From Owenia fusiformis (lineage: Eukaryota; Annelida; Polychaeta; Sabellida; Oweniidae), in NCBI GenBank assembly GCA_903813345.2, contig CAIIXF020000009.1, positions 16,023,759-16,087,758 of the forward strand: a stretch of 64,000 bases of DNA, read 5' to 3'. Under the pieces are notes generated by a model, which saw only the letters and a list, made by a program, of their open reading frames with translations, was not told the origin of the DNA and made no database searches. Shown one piece after another: positions 32,722-45,812 of the stretch; position 1 is the stretch's first letter, and every line of letters begins with the position of its first letter. Both the position numbers and the translations under genes were made by a program.

Positions 32722-33770
32722 TATTTGAGGGATATAGGGAACGCCTCCCTCCGTCCATCCGTCCGTCTGTCTGTCCATCCGTTTGTCCGGGAAATAACTC
32801 AAATACCATTGGCCCGATTTTGTTCATATTTTGTACACATATACCCTTTGGGAGTAGAAGTTCTGCTCGAAAGTTGATTTTCAAAATGGTCGCTCATTTA
32901 AAAATGGCGGCTGTTTTAGTGCCGATTTTACAGTAATTTAGGTGCAATATGTAAAACTGTAATAGCAATATGTTTTAAATGTAAAAAATTATAAAGGACA
33001 TTAATATAGCTAGAAATATATATGTCAGGCAGTTTTCTCCAAAGCCGCTACAGATATCACATTCAAATTTTCAGGGATAACTTATGAGTGCATACAGATG
33101 TGGACGCAAAAATTTTAACTCAACTATATGTCAATAAAAGTTATATAATACGTACTTCCTGTCGGCCATTTTGAAGTCAAATGCTAAAATCTTTGTCTGC
33201 AAACTTAGAGAAAAACGACTTCACAGTTGCTTTAAAAACTTTAAAATCTTGTTCAGCTCACTTCAATTTACATCTGATTAGGTTTTGGACCTGTTAGCTC
33301 AGTCATGGCAGCCATTTTGAATGTCTTAAGAAAAGTCAGTGTGCGATAATAATTTGTTTTTATCCTTTGTTTTTATCCTTTAACTATTTATTAGTTTTAT
33401 AGATAATTGCAGGTGTACTACTATAAAAGCCTATGTTATTGTTAACAGTATGTACAGTATGAAAATCTAGATCTGATTAGTTTTTTGGCATTCATGGTAA
33501 ATGTCAAGGCTGACGTTTTGGATTTTCTGTCCTAAAATCTTGCTTTTGAAGTCTTGTCTACATGTTCTCAGGTGAACCGTTTGGTAAATCAACTTCAAAT
33601 TTTCAGGGATGATTCTTAGTATGAAAATCTAGATCTGATTAGTTTTTTGGCATTTTGGGTAAATGTCAAGGCAGTCATTTTGGATTTTCCAATTTTGCCC
33701 CTTGTTCTTTCACACTGGGATGTAAATAAATAAACTCAACATTCATTCCTGAATCATTTTGCAAAGTGTC
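32722..33770 (+). mobile_element. Chimeric family A/B Helitron-like sequence
   Basis: The first 300 bases (gggatatagggaacgcctcc, CCGTCCATCCGT, 'tggcccgattttgttcatat') follow copy A2 at 52887. From about 33025 'ggcagttttctccaaagccg' and 'gggataacttatgagtgcat' follow family B at 51117 and 57145. Tandem 'ggattttctgtcctaaaatc' units follow, and no clear 3' terminus is found. The 5' terminus is also degraded. Confidence 0.7.
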
Positions 33771-33781
33771 TGTGAATAATA

Positions 33782-34178
33782 GACTAGATGAGAGTAGAAA
33801 TAATCTTGATTTACGTCATAAAAATATTTGAAATCTACATGTAAAATTACATCTAGAAATGTGGTTTTGGAAAGAGTTTATCAACTTTGAAAATTTGATT
33901 TTCTTTGAAAATGTGACTTCTAGGTCTGGGAAATTCCCGAGAGACCCCATGTTGTAAAATCACAAAAAGTGAAATATCTTTTCTTGTGTTGGGCAGATAA
34001 TATTTTCTTTTATTAGACATATTTTAATTTGTACAGCTATACATAAGGGTAATATGAAAAGTTAACCACTAAACAGATGAATATTCAAGTTTAAGGGAAT
34101 TTTATAATACCCTGCCATGTTATTTCCCCCGAATCAGTCACCTGGTGGCGAAACTGGTAACTACCTACTCGCATCTGA
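33782..34178 (-). mobile_element. CAGATGCG-family MITE (inverted copy)
   Basis: It is the reverse complement of the copy at 32180, running from 'agatgagagtagaaataatc' to 'ctacctactcgcatctg'. The short inverted termini are intact on the right and mutated on the left. Confidence 0.85.
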
Positions 34179-34270
34179 GTAATTGATCTCAATGAAATAT
34201 AAGGAAGATCAATATTCAATAGTTTGATACACACTTTTGATTTTGCTATATTTTATGTGTTGCCCTATAT

Positions 34271-35236
34271 CTAGGGTGTCTCAAAAAATGTACCCAAAAG
34301 TATATTAACACCATAGACAAACCAATCAATATTTTCAGACATTTTTTGCATGGTCTTGTAGATAAAAGATGAAAGTTTTTTCCCCTATACACAGTTTTTA
34401 ATTCAGTTTTACCTTTTTGATACTTTAACCCATTACCTTTTACACCACATATTCAATGTTACCTCATATTTCGGTGAAAGTCTGCATCCTTACTACTACA
34501 TTGTTCATCACATTTGATATTTTTGGTGAAATGTTTTGATTTTTGTTCGGATGCTGGTCTTAATGTGTTCTAGGTCTCTTAGCTTGGGTTTAGCATAAAA
34601 ATGGTCCTTCAAATAGCCTCAGAGAAAAATGTATGGGCCGTCACATATGGTGAATAGTGAGTCCCTCACAATGTCTTATACCCCCCTTATACAGAGAGGT
34701 CAGAGGTTCAAGAAACTGCATTGGTTGGGATTCTAGTGTAGCTTTTGTTGTGTATTTCAATTTGACACCACTGTGTTTTCATTTGGATATCATTTGGTCT
34801 CCAGGCTAGCCTGCCTAACTCTGGAAAGTAACTCCTGAATCATTTGCCAATATTTGACCTGATTATCTGTGTTTGCTCTGCCATCGTCATCCTCAAACAT
34901 CTTTCTCTGTGGCTATTTGAAGGAGTGTTTTAATGCTCATTCCAAGCAAAAAGACCTAGAACAACCAAAACATTCCACCGGAATTATTATCAAATGTGAT
35001 GAACAATGTAGCAGTAAGGATACAGGCTGTCATCGGAATATGAGGTTACATCGATTATGTGGTGTAAAAGGTAAAGGGTTAAAGCATCAAAAAGACAAGA
35101 CTGAAATAAAAATGGTGTATTGGGGAGAAAACTTTCATGTTTTGGCTACATGACCATGCAAAAAATGTCTGAAAATATTGATTGGTTTATCTGTGCTCTT
35201 GATATACTTTTGGGTACATTTTTTTGAGACACCCTG
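34271..35236. mobile_element. Near-complete palindromic Tc1/mariner-type MITE
   Basis: The ends AGGGTGTCTCAAAAAA and TTTTTTGAGACACCCT are flanked by TA on the right and by an altered TAT on the left. The arms pair almost to the centre: 'ccaatcaatattttcagaca' with 'tgtctgaaaatattgattgg', and 'gttcatcacatttgat' with 'atcaaatgtgatgaac'. A transcript through this 966 bp unit (it is in NOL11 intron 5) would fold into a long hairpin. Confidence 0.82.
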
Positions 35237-35399
35237 TATTTGTTCTGCTTCCTCATGATGTAAGATAATACCAAGAAAAGCAATTAAAAAGTCATAAAAG
35301 ACAGTAAATTATAATTATTTTGAAAAAATAGTAACAGAGTGACAATGATGATGTGAAAGGACTGATTTTTCCTTCAAAAGGCCATTTTCTACATGTCAA

Positions 35400-35780
35400 T
35401 AGAATGACCTATATTTTGAAATATAAAGGTCAGAACGACCTAATTTTGGGATTCGATTATCAAACAAAATCCCTCCTTCGATATCCTGTACAATTTATTC
35501 CAAATATCTTTGGGGCTAATATAGGGTCTTAAAGATACTCATCCGTTCAATCCAACTTCCGGTTTGGAGGTTATGGCACTTTGAAATCATGAAATGTTGA
35601 TATGATATCTTTATGTTAAGTCAATGGAGTCGTAAAAAGCATAACTAAAAATCGTCTAAATGTCTATATTCTGGTTGAATCAGCTTCTTTTGGATGACAC
35701 AGCTTATTCTGGATGACTCAGCTTAAAAAAAGTTTGAAATCTGGAGTCTTGCATTGAACTTGTTCAATTTACATGTCTAG
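35400..35780 (+). mobile_element. Helitron-like family D, 5'-truncated copy D-i
   Basis: The D body ('caacttccggtttgg', 'atgttaagtcaatgg') leads to ATCTGGAGTCT, the hairpin ATTGAACTTGTTCAAT and CTAG at 35777-35780 next to TT. It is the first link of the chain ending at 48655. Confidence 0.72.
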
Positions 35781-38188
35781 TTATTCTTTCTTTCCAGTTT
35801 TCTCAGCTAGTTTTCTCAGCCACTCGAAGAACTTACTTAACTAACTTACATGACTAAATAGAGAGTCTATGTTTGCTGTTGGGAAATTAGGTCAATTTTT
35901 TATCTAGGTCAAAGGTCAAGAACTAGGTCAAATCAAAATTCTGTCAATTATCTTCGTTGTTGTTTGTCGTAATTCCTTGATCTCTATTGGAACATGCAGC
36001 TAAGAAAAAACAAATTGAGAGTGTGCCATCTGTTTTTTGATTACTCTTACCAATTTTGAGATATGGCATCCGGAAAGTAGGTCTAACTAAAAAGATCTCC
36101 AAAGGACCTTATACACCCTCCATTGGGATCTCCCCATGGGAAAAAAATAATTCATCTGGTTTTTCAAAATGAGTATTCTGCTTTAATTATTACATTTATA
36201 TGCACACTAGTCACAGATACTAGTTTTCTGCATGAAAAAAAAATTTGCAAAATTCTGCAAAAAATTCTGCAAGAAAAAAAGCAAATTCTGCAAGGAGAAA
36301 ATCGAAATTCTGCACAAATTTTCAAAAAAAGTCCAAATTCTGCAATCTTTTAAAACGGAAACGGAAGTCAGCTACTTTCTAGGTAAGAACTGCGCGTCAT
36401 TAGCGAACTCGCTTTAGCGGATTTAAACGTGATAGAATGTTGAATTTCACGGTGAAATCGTACTTGTACTCTATAATGATTGATTGTTGGACATAAACAG
36501 ACACTCTTCAAATACCCCGCAAAGGTAGGAGATCGTAAAATATGTAATTTCTGGAAATTCTGGTAATTCCGCGGGATTTTCATGAAAATCAGGGATTCTG
36601 CAAATAATTGAAGTTTTGTCAAATTCCGTCCACACCGCGGAATTACTGAATACTAGTATCTATGACTAGTATCTTGTTGACCTATATTCAGCACTGTATT
36701 GATGTATAGGACACTTATTAGGGTCATTATTCAATCATGAAGTGTAGAGGCATATATTCCAAACCAGGAAGTATTTTTGTGTCTGTCAAAATCCATTTAC
36801 ATCCTATGCATCCCTACATCTTATCCACATATGTTACTACATAATGAAATATAATAGTATATTCTTTGGTTTTACAAAGTTGTATGATTTTTGATAAGTG
36901 TAAAAGTTGTTTTTGGAGCATTTTTCTATAGCCATTTTGTGGGGAAAAAAATGATGAAAAATGCACAATCTTTTAATTTTAAGTATGACCTGAATTGATT
37001 GCAAACTTCATATTTGCACATTTGATGAGTTAAACCATTTGTGTCATATTGTGAAATTATTAAGTTTGCATTCGATTCAGGTCATAGTGTATTTTTGTGA
37101 CAATCAATTGAAACCAATTAAAAATTTGGGATCTGCTGATATCCTCATGTTAAGTCAATGATGCACAGTCCCATGTAAGTCAATACAACCTTACTGAACT
37201 AAATGGCCCCTATCTCAGCCTATGTGTGCCCGAGCACTTTAATATTTTCCAAAGAGTTATATAACATTCTATTCTTCATGTTACACCCAAGAATTATTTA
37301 TTTTGACCATAGGGGTATTTGCCAGTAAACGCACCTGGTCCTTTAATATATGAGCTATGAAATAAGGGTAGAATTTTATCAGGAATCTGAATCTGCAGAT
37401 TACGATCCGACTTCCCGTTTGGAAGTTTTTGCGTTTTGAAGGCTTAAAAATCGCTAAATTTGGTGCCTCATGTTAAGTCAATGGGTAAAAAGATTTTTTT
37501 GAAGTGTAAAATACAAGATACAGACTGAGTACAGCTTCACATAATCAAAACTTATAAAAGATGGGGACCTCAAAAGCTACCTAGCTTCAAAATTTGGACA
37601 CCAAAATGCCTAGGTCAAAATCTAGGTCAAATTCATAGTTTTTCCTTATTTTTGCAATTCTGACATTATACTTTAATGATTTGCTTCAAAATTTTGCATA
37701 AAGTAGCAAAGAGTGCTAATAGTGTTAGCCTTAGTATTTTGACTCACTTTTTAGATATGGTGACTGAAAAGTAGGTCAAAATAAAAAGTTCTCCAAATCT
37801 AATTTATGAGTTATGAATTAAAGGTACAATGTTCTCAGGAATCCAAATCTGCAAACCAAATTTCAATCCGACTCCCAGTTAAGATTCTATACCATTTTGA
37901 AATTCGCATTTGCTAGTATCCACAATGCAGATCCAGCAAATATACTTTCAAAAATTTCTACATACCTACCTACTCAGCTACCTAATACTCAGCTACCTAC
38001 TACTTAGCTCCCTACTCAGTTATTTACTCAGCTACTTACTCAGCTACCTACCTACTCAGCTACTTACTCAATTACTTAATCATTTATTTACTCAGCTTCC
38101 TACTCTGTTACTTACTCAGCACTTTACTTTAGGTCAATCAATCTGCAGTCTTAAATTGAACTGAACTTTGTTCAATTTACCATTCTAA
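35781..38188 (+). mobile_element. Helitron-like family D, copy D-ii, no 5' hairpin
   Basis: It begins directly after the CTAG of D-i with 'ttattctttctttccag', the sequence that follows the 5' hairpin in intact copies. It carries 'aggtcaaaggtcaagaac' and a TACTCAGCTACC minisatellite (about 37960-38120), and ends with ATCTGCAGTCT, the AAATTGAAC/GTTCAATTT hairpin and CTAA at 38185-38188. A 465 bp MITE is inserted at 36206. Confidence 0.75.
36206..36670. mobile_element. MITE with ACTAGT-rich termini
   Basis: ACTAGTCACAGATACTAGT at about 36207 is mirrored by ACTAGTATCTATGACTAGT ending at 36670. The interior has several AATTCTGCA repeats. Confidence 0.7.
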
Positions 38189-38190
38189 TT

Positions 38191-40243
38191 AGACTCCAGA
38201 TGAAAATCTGGAGTCTATTGCTTTCGTCAGTTTTCTTTACTATTAGACTCCAGATGAAAATCTGGAGTCTATTGCTTTTGCCAGTTTTCTTTATTATTAT
38301 TAGACTCCAGATGTAAATCTGGAGTCTATTGTTTTCGTCAGTATTCTTTATTCTTTATTATTATTCTTTATTATTCTTTCCCAGTTTTCTCGATAACCAT
38401 AAGGCTTCCAATAAAGATCATTATTCAGTCAATTTATGTCCAGTATCTAGTTCCTCGGAAATTGGGTCAAATTTTAATCTAGGTCAAAGGTCAAGAACTA
38501 GGTCAAATCTTACATTTTCAACATTCTGTCATATATCTTCGTCGTTGTTTATCGTAACTCCTAAATCTTTTTTTCATCATGTAGCTTAGAAAAAGCCAAA
38601 GCAAAGATGTGACATTAGAATTTTGATTACGCTTACTGATTTTGAAATATGGCGTCCAGAAAGTAGGTCAAAATAAAAAGGTCTCCAAATTTAACATCTG
38701 AGTTATGAATTAAGGGTAGAATTTACTCAGGAATCCGAATCTGCAAACCAAATTTCGATCCGACTTCCGGTTCGAAAGTTATGGCGTTTTGAAATTTCGA
38801 GAAAAATCGATCTGATGATATCCTTATAGAAAGTCAAGAGTAGCGAAGAAAATATAGAAAAAATCATCCATCCTTTCTTCCTATCCTGTCTGATCATATC
38901 CTTACTATCTATCCTTCCTTCCTATCCTTTCCTTCCTATCCTATCCTTCCTTCCTATTCTATATCCTATCCTATCCTACAACTGGGTCAAATCTTACATT
39001 TTCAACCTTCTGTCTATTATCTTCGTCGTTATTTATCGAAACGTCTTCATCTTTTTTCAACATGTAGCTTAGAAACAGCCCTTTCATAATTGTGCCATCC
39101 GTTTTTTGATTACTCTTACCAATTTTGAAATATGGCGTCCAGAAAGTATGTCAAAATAAAAAGTTCTCCAAATTCAAGGTATGAGTTATCAATTAGGGGT
39201 AGAATTTTTTCAGGAATTCGAATCTGCATACCAAATTTCGATCCGACTTCCGGTTCGGAAGTTATGGCGTTTTAAAAGCTCAAAAATCGCTAAATTTGGT
39301 GCCCATGTTAAGTCAATAGGAAAAAAAAGATTTTTTTGAAGTGAGAAATACGAAATATAGACTGAGTTCAGCTTAATTTAATGAAAGCCTTCAAAAGAAG
39401 GGGACCTCAAAAGCCAGTTAGTTTCAAAATTTGGACACCAAAATGCCTAGGTCAAAATCTAGGTCAAATTCAAAGGTTTTCCTTATTTCTGTGTTGCTGA
39501 CACTACACTTCAATTATATTCTTCGAAATTGTGTATACATGTAGCCAAGAGTGTGCTAATAGTGTTAGCCTTTTGCCGTCAGAAAGTATTTTGACCCACT
39601 TTTGAGATATGGTGTCCGAAAAGTAGGTCAAAATAAAAAAATCTCCAAATTTAACGCATGAGTTATGAATTAGGTGTAGAATTTTGTCAGAAATCCGAAT
39701 CTGCAATTCAAATTTCGATCCGACTTCCGGTTCGGAAGTTATGGCGTGTCCAAAAAGTAGGTCAAAATAAAAAGTTTCCAAATTTAACGTATGAGTTATG
39801 AATTAGGGGTAGAATTTTGGCAGGAATCCGAATCTGCAAACAACATTTGGATCTGACTGCCGGTTTGGAAGTTGTGGCGTTTTGAAATCGATCTGATGGT
39901 ATCCTGATAGAAAGTCAAGAGTAGAGAAGAAAATATTGAAAAATTCATCCATCCTTCCTATCTGATCCTATCCTATCCTTCCTTCGTATACTTTCCTTCC
40001 TATCCTTCCTATCCTCTCCTATCATATCCTTTCTTCCTATTCTGTTCTATCCTATCCTTCTTTCTTATTCTATCCTATCGTTCCTTCCCATTCTATCCTA
40101 TCCTACCTTCCTGTTTTATCCATCCATCTTATTCTGGATGACTCAGCTTATTCTGGATGACTCGGCTTATTTTAGATGACTGGGCTTAAAAAAGTCTGGA
40201 TCTGGAGTCTGAAATTGAACTTCGTTCAATTTCCCAAGTCTAG
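38191..40243 (+). mobile_element. Helitron-like family D, copy D-iii with three stacked 5' hairpins
   Basis: The 5' hairpin AGACTCCAGAT-gaaa-ATCTGGAGTCT occurs three times, at 38191-38216, 38245-38270 and 38302-38327, each followed by 'attg...' and a cag-tttct stretch. One body with TATCCTATCCTTCC microsatellites follows (38870-38980, 39950-40130). A single 3' end closes it: ATCTGGAGTCT, the hairpin GAAATTGAACTTCGTTCAAT and CTAG at 40240-40243 next to TT. Confidence 0.82.
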
Positions 40244-42075
40244 TTCTTATTATTATTCTTTCAAAGCAGTTTTCTCCTACTTTCAACTAGCTTTCAACTT
40301 TCTACTATATGCTCCTACTAGATACCTGGTTTCATCTTGATGGGAAAATATTTCATATCTAGGTCAAGGTCAAAGGTCAAAATCTAGGTCAAATCTAAAT
40401 TTTTTTTCAAGTTTCTCAAGTTTGTCCTTATACTTCATTATTTCTTGCGATGAATTAAACTGAAACTACATTTTAGTATTCTCTACAAATTGTTCACTAT
40501 ATGTCAGCATTAAATTTTTACCGTTTTTGAGATATTTGACGTCAAAAAACGGTCAAAAAAGGTCATTTTTCAACTTGCTTCAATCTGACCAAATCTTTTT
40601 TTAAAAATCATCTACAAATTCCCAGGAGTCCAAATCTGACCTCAGATTTGACCTTTGACCCTTAGTTGACCTTCAGTGACCTTCGAAAGGTCAGAAAAGT
40701 TGATTTTTCAAATTGAGTCTTTGGTTTCAAATTTAGGTCAGTCTAATTACAAAAAGCCTACTGAGGTCTAAAAAAGTAAAAATTTCAAGGTCAAAGGTCA
40801 AGGTCATCAAATTAGGTCACAAACTGTGCTATCTAAGTTTCTCATAGTTCAAGACTACTAATCAATATTTTTAATTGAAAGTCAAGATATACATTCCTCT
40901 AAGGGTTCTACACATATTAGCAATTGACTATTTATTAAAATTTTGTCCCAGTTTTGAGATATTAGAGTTCAAAAACTGAAAAAAGGTCAATTTTTCAGAG
41001 TTTATAAGGTCAAATTTTAACTTGCTTCAAATTCACCCAATTTTTTTTTTGAAAATCATCTACAACTTCTCAGGAGTTCATATTTAACCACAGATTTGAC
41101 ATTTGACCTTTAGTTGACCTTCAGTGACCTTCGAAAGGTCAGAATTGTTGATTTTTCAAATCTAGTTTTTGGATTCAAATTTAGGGTTAGCCTAAGCATA
41201 AAAGACCTACTGAGCTCTAAAACAGTAATAATTTCAAGGTCACGGGTCACGGTTATCAAATTAGGTCAAAGGTCAAAATCTAGGTCAAATCTAATTTTTT
41301 TTAAGTTTCTCAACTTTGTCCTTATACTTCATTATTTCTTGCGATGAATTAAACTGAAACTACATTTTAGTATTTTCTACAAATTGTTCACTAGATGTCA
41401 GCATTAAATTTTTACCGTTTTTGAGATATTTGACGTCAAAAAACGGTCGAAAAATGTCATATTTCAACTTGCTTCAATCTGACCAATTTTTTTTTTAAAT
41501 CATCTGCAAGTTCCCATGAGTCCAAAACTGACCTCAGATTTGAGCTTTGACCTTTAGTTGACGTTCAATGACCTTCGAAAGGTAAGAAAAGTTGATTTTT
41601 CAAATTGAGTCTTTGGATTCAAATTTAGATCAGCCTAATTACAAAAGACCTACTGAGGTCTAAAAAAGTAAAACTTTTCAAGGTCAAAGGTCAAGATCAT
41701 GAAATTAGGTCACAAACTGTGCTATCTAAGTTTTGCAAAGTTCGAGACTACAAACCAATATTTTTAATCCGAAGTTGAAATATACACATTCCTCTAAGGG
41801 TTCTACACATATTAGCAATTGACTATCTAATAGAATTTTGTCCCAGTTTGAGATATAAGAGTTCAAAAGTTGAAAAAGGTCAATTTCGAAATTTTTCAAG
41901 GTCAAATTTAAACTTGCTTCAAATTGACAAAATCTTTTTTTGAAAATCATCTAAAAAGTTCTCAGGAGTTCTCATCTGACCTCAGATTTGATATTAGTCC
42001 TTTAGTTGACCTTCAAATTGTCAAAAATGCCTAAGAGGGCCTCCGTGAGATTGCTTGCAATCTTCCAAAGTCTAG
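40244..42075 (+). mobile_element. Helitron-like family E, copy without 5' hairpin
   Basis: It starts directly after the CTAG of D-iii. It has a dense AGGTCA-type body (aggtcaaggtcaaaggtca and variants) and ends GGGCCTCC, the hairpin AGATTGCTTGCAATCT and CTAG at 42072-42075 next to TT. Two internal blocks (about 40370-40850 and 41270-41740) are tandem copies of one unit of about 900 bases. Confidence 0.8.
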
Positions 42076-42128
42076 TTCTTCTTTATTCTTTATTCTTTAT
42101 TCTTCTTCTTATTCTTCTTCTTATTATT

Positions 42129-42174
42129 AGGAGGCCCCATCGGGGGGCCTCCTATCAATTTTGTAGATATTATT
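42129..42174 (+). mobile_element. Family E 5' end fragment
   Basis: An isolated hairpin AGGAGGCCCC-atcg-GGGGGCCTCCT with about 20 following bases, cut off by the D-iv 5' end at 42175. Confidence 0.75.
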
Positions 42175-43658
42175 AGACTCCAGATGTCAATCTGGAGTCT
42201 ATTGTTTTTGCCAGTATTCTTATTATTATTCTTATTCTTATTATTCTTTTTGAGTTTTTTCAATAACTATAAGGTATCCAGTAAATACCATAATACAGTT
42301 CATTTAGGTTTAGTATCTAGTTGGTGGGAAATTGGGTCAAATTTTTATCTAGGTCAAAGGTCAAGAACTAGGTCAAATCCAGTACTTTGTCACTTTTTTC
42401 GATTTTCTCGGTCGTCCTTCAATATTTTTGATCCGGGTTTTTTTCATTGTGTTCCTAATAAAAAAGTAGGTTGGGACATTGTCGATTTTATTTTTTGATA
42501 TCTCTTACCGATTTTGAGATATGGCGTCCGGAAAGTAGGTCAGAACAAAAAGTTCTCCAAATTCAACATGTGAATTATGGAATAAGTGTAGAATGATCTC
42601 AGGAATCCGAATCTGCAAACCAAATTTTGATCCGACTTCCGGTTCGGAAGTAATGGCGTTTTGAAACCTCAAAAATCGCTAAATTTGGTGCCCATGTTAA
42701 GTCAATGGGAAAAAAGATTTTTTTGAAGTGAAAAATACTAAATATAGACCGAGTTCAGCTAAATGTAATGAAAGCCTTTAAAAGAATGGGACCTCAAAAG
42801 CCATCTAGCTTCAAAATTTGGACACCAAAATGCCTAGGTCAAAATGTAGGTCAAATTCAAAGTTTTTCCTTATTTTAGCGATTCTGACACTACAGATTAA
42901 TTATATTCCTAGAAATTGTGTATACATGTAGCCAAGAGTGTGCTAATAGTGTGAGCCTTTTGCCGTCAGAAAGTATTTTGCCCCACTTTTGAGATATGGT
43001 GTCCGAAATGTAGGTCAAAATAAAAAATTCTCCAAATTTAACGTTTGAGTTATGAATTAAGTATAGAATTTTCTCAGGAATCCGAATCTGCAAACCAAAT
43101 TTCGATCCGACTTCCGGTTCCGAAGTTATGGCGTGTCCAAAAAGTAGGTCAAAATAAAAATTCGCCAAATTTAATGTATGAGTTATGAATTAGGGGTAGA
43201 ATTTTGTCAGGAATACGAATCTTTAAATCAAATTTAGATCCGACTTCCGGTTTGGAAGTTATGGTGTTTTGAAATTTCGGAAAATCGATTTGATGGTATC
43301 CTGATAGAAAGTCAAGAGTAGAGAAGAAAATATTGAAAAATTCATCCATCCTTCCTATCTGATCCTATCCTATCCTTCCTATCTATCCTTCCTTCGTATC
43401 CTTTCCTTCCTATCCTTCCTATCCTATCCTCTCCTATCATATCCTTTCTTCCTATTCTGTTCTATCCTATCCTTCTTTCTTATTCTATCCTATCGTTCCT
43501 TCCCATTCTATCCTATTCTACCTTCCTATTTTATCCATCCATCTTATTCTGGATGACTCAGCTTATTCTGGATAACTCGGCTTATTTTAGATGACTGGGC
43601 TTAAAAAAGTCTAGATCTGGAGTCTGAAATTGAACTTCGTTCAATTTCCAAAGTCTAG
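42175..43658 (+). mobile_element. Helitron-like family D, complete copy D-iv
   Basis: The 5' hairpin AGACTCCAGATgtcaATCTGGAGTCT (42175-42200), a D body with a TATCCTATCC microsatellite (43340-43530), ATCTGGAGTCT near 43616, the hairpin GAAATTGAACTTCGTTCAAT and CTAG at 43655-43658 are all present. At 1484 bp it is the cleanest D element in the window. Confidence 0.85.
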
Positions 43659-45812
43659 TTATTCTTCCTCTTCCTCCTTCCCAGATTTCTCACCAACTAG
43701 AAGAGCTTACTTTAAGCTGCTTACATGATTAACTAGGGAATGTATCTGGGATGATGGGAAATTAGGTCAAATTTTTATCTAGGTCAAAGGTCAAGAACTA
43801 GGTCAAATCCAGTACTTTGTCACTTTTTCCCATTATCTCGGTCGTCCTTCAATATTTTTGATCCTGGTTTTTTTCATTGTGTTCCTCATAAAAAAGTAGA
43901 AAACCTAGGATCGATTTAGATTTTTGGTATCTCAAACCGATTTCGAGATATCAGTGTCCGAAAACGAGGTCCAAAAAAAATTTCACCGAATCCAATGTCC
44001 AGGATATCAGTCTTATAGAAAATTATCTCAGGATTCCGAATCTGAAAACCAAATTTCGATCTGACTTCCGGTTCAGAAGTTATGGCGTTTTGAAAATTCA
44101 AAAATCGCTAAATTTGGTGCCCCATGTTAATTCAATGGGAAAAAATATTTTTTTGAAGTGTAAAATACGAGATATAGACTAAGCACAGCTAAACATAATG
44201 GAAGCCCATAAAAGAAAGGGACCACAAAACCTTCTTTTCATAAAAATTTGGACACCAAAATGCCTAGGTCAAAATCTAGGTCAAATTCAAAGTTTTTCCT
44301 TAATTTTGCGATTCTGACACTATAGATTATTTATATTCTTCGAAAATTTGTATACATGTAGCCAAGAGTGTGCTAATAGTGTTAGCCTTTTGCCGTCAGA
44401 AAGTATTTTGACCCACTTTTGAGATATGGTGTCCGAAAAGTAGGTCAAACTAAAAAATTCTCCAAATTTAACGTATGAGTTATGAATTAAGGGTAGAATT
44501 TTATCAGGAATCCGAATCTGCAAACCAAATTTCAATCCGACTTTTGGTTTGGAATTTATGTCGTTTTGATAGCTCAAAAATCGCTAAATTTGGTGCCCCA
44601 TGTTATGTCAATGGGAAAAAAGATTTTTTGAAGTGTAAAATACGAGATATAGACTGAGTACAGCTTAATATAATGAAAGCCTATTAAAGAAGGGGACCTT
44701 GAAGGCTACTTAGCTCCAAAATTTGGACACCAAAATGCCTAGGTCAAAATCTAGGTCAAATTTATAGTTTTCCCTTATTTTTGCGATTCTGACACTATAT
44801 TTAAATGATTTGCTTTAAAATTTTGTATACAGGTAGCAAAGAGTATGCTAATAGTGTTAGCGTTTTGCCGTCAGAAAGTATTTTGACCCACTTTTGAGAT
44901 ACGGTGTCCGAAAAGTAGGCCAAAGTTAAAAGTTTTCCAAATTTAACGTATGAGTTATGAATTAAGGGCAGAATTTTCTCAGAAATCTAGATCTGCAAAC
45001 TAAATTTCGATCCGACTACTTGTTCTGAAGTTATGGCGTTTTGAAATCTCAAAAATCGCTAAATTTGGTGCCCCATGTTAAATCAATGGGACCGAATAAT
45101 TTTTTGAAGTATAAAAATACGAGATATAGAATGAGTACAGCTAAACATAATGAAAGCCCATAGAAGAAGGGGACCTCAAAAGCTACTTTCCTTCAAAGTT
45201 TGGACACCAAAATACCTAGTTCAAAATCTAGGTCAAATTCATAGTTTTTTTTATTTTGCGATTCTGACACTACACTTTAATGATATTCTTCTATATTTTT
45301 GACCCACTTTTGAGATATGGTGTCCGAAATGTAGGTCAAAATAAAAAGTTCTCCAATTTTAAAGTATGAGTTATGAATTAGGGGTAGAATTTCCCCAGGA
45401 ATCTGGATCTGAAATTAAAATTGCAATCCGACCCCCGGTTTAGATTCTACGCCATTTTGAAGTTTGAAATTCGCACTTGCCAGTATTCACAATGCAGATT
45501 GATCAAATATACTTTCAAAAATTCCTGCATACCCTACTTTACCTCTCTACCTACTCAGCTACTTATTTGACTACTTACTCAATTACTTAATTAGTTATTA
45601 CTTCCTTTGCAACTTACTCAGCTACTAACTCAGGTACTTACTCAGCTACCTACTCAGCTTTTTACTCAGTTACTTACTCAGCTACTTACTCAACTACTAC
45701 TAAGGTACTTACTCAGCTAATTACTCAGTTACTTACTCAGCTCTTTACTGATCTATCTAGGTCAAATAAATCTGGAGTCTTAAATTGAACTTGTTCAATT
45801 TCACAAATCTAG
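43659..45812 (+). mobile_element. Helitron-like family D, copy D-v, no 5' hairpin
   Basis: It starts immediately after the CTAG of D-iv. The body contains repeated units of about 400 bases (gatccgacttccggttc, 'aaaatcgctaaatttggtgc'), a TACTCAGCTACT minisatellite at 45545-45750 and the standard D 3' end with CTAG at 45809-45812. Its last 1.24 kb is nearly identical to the end of D-vi. Confidence 0.8.

Noticed and set aside
36232-36417. Lys/Cys-rich frame KKFCKKFCKKK
   Set aside because: It is produced by an 'aattctgcaa' repeat inside a MITE.
37910-38164. 84-codon frame rich in Leu, Ser and Tyr
   Set aside because: It is the translation of the TACTCAGCTACC minisatellite.
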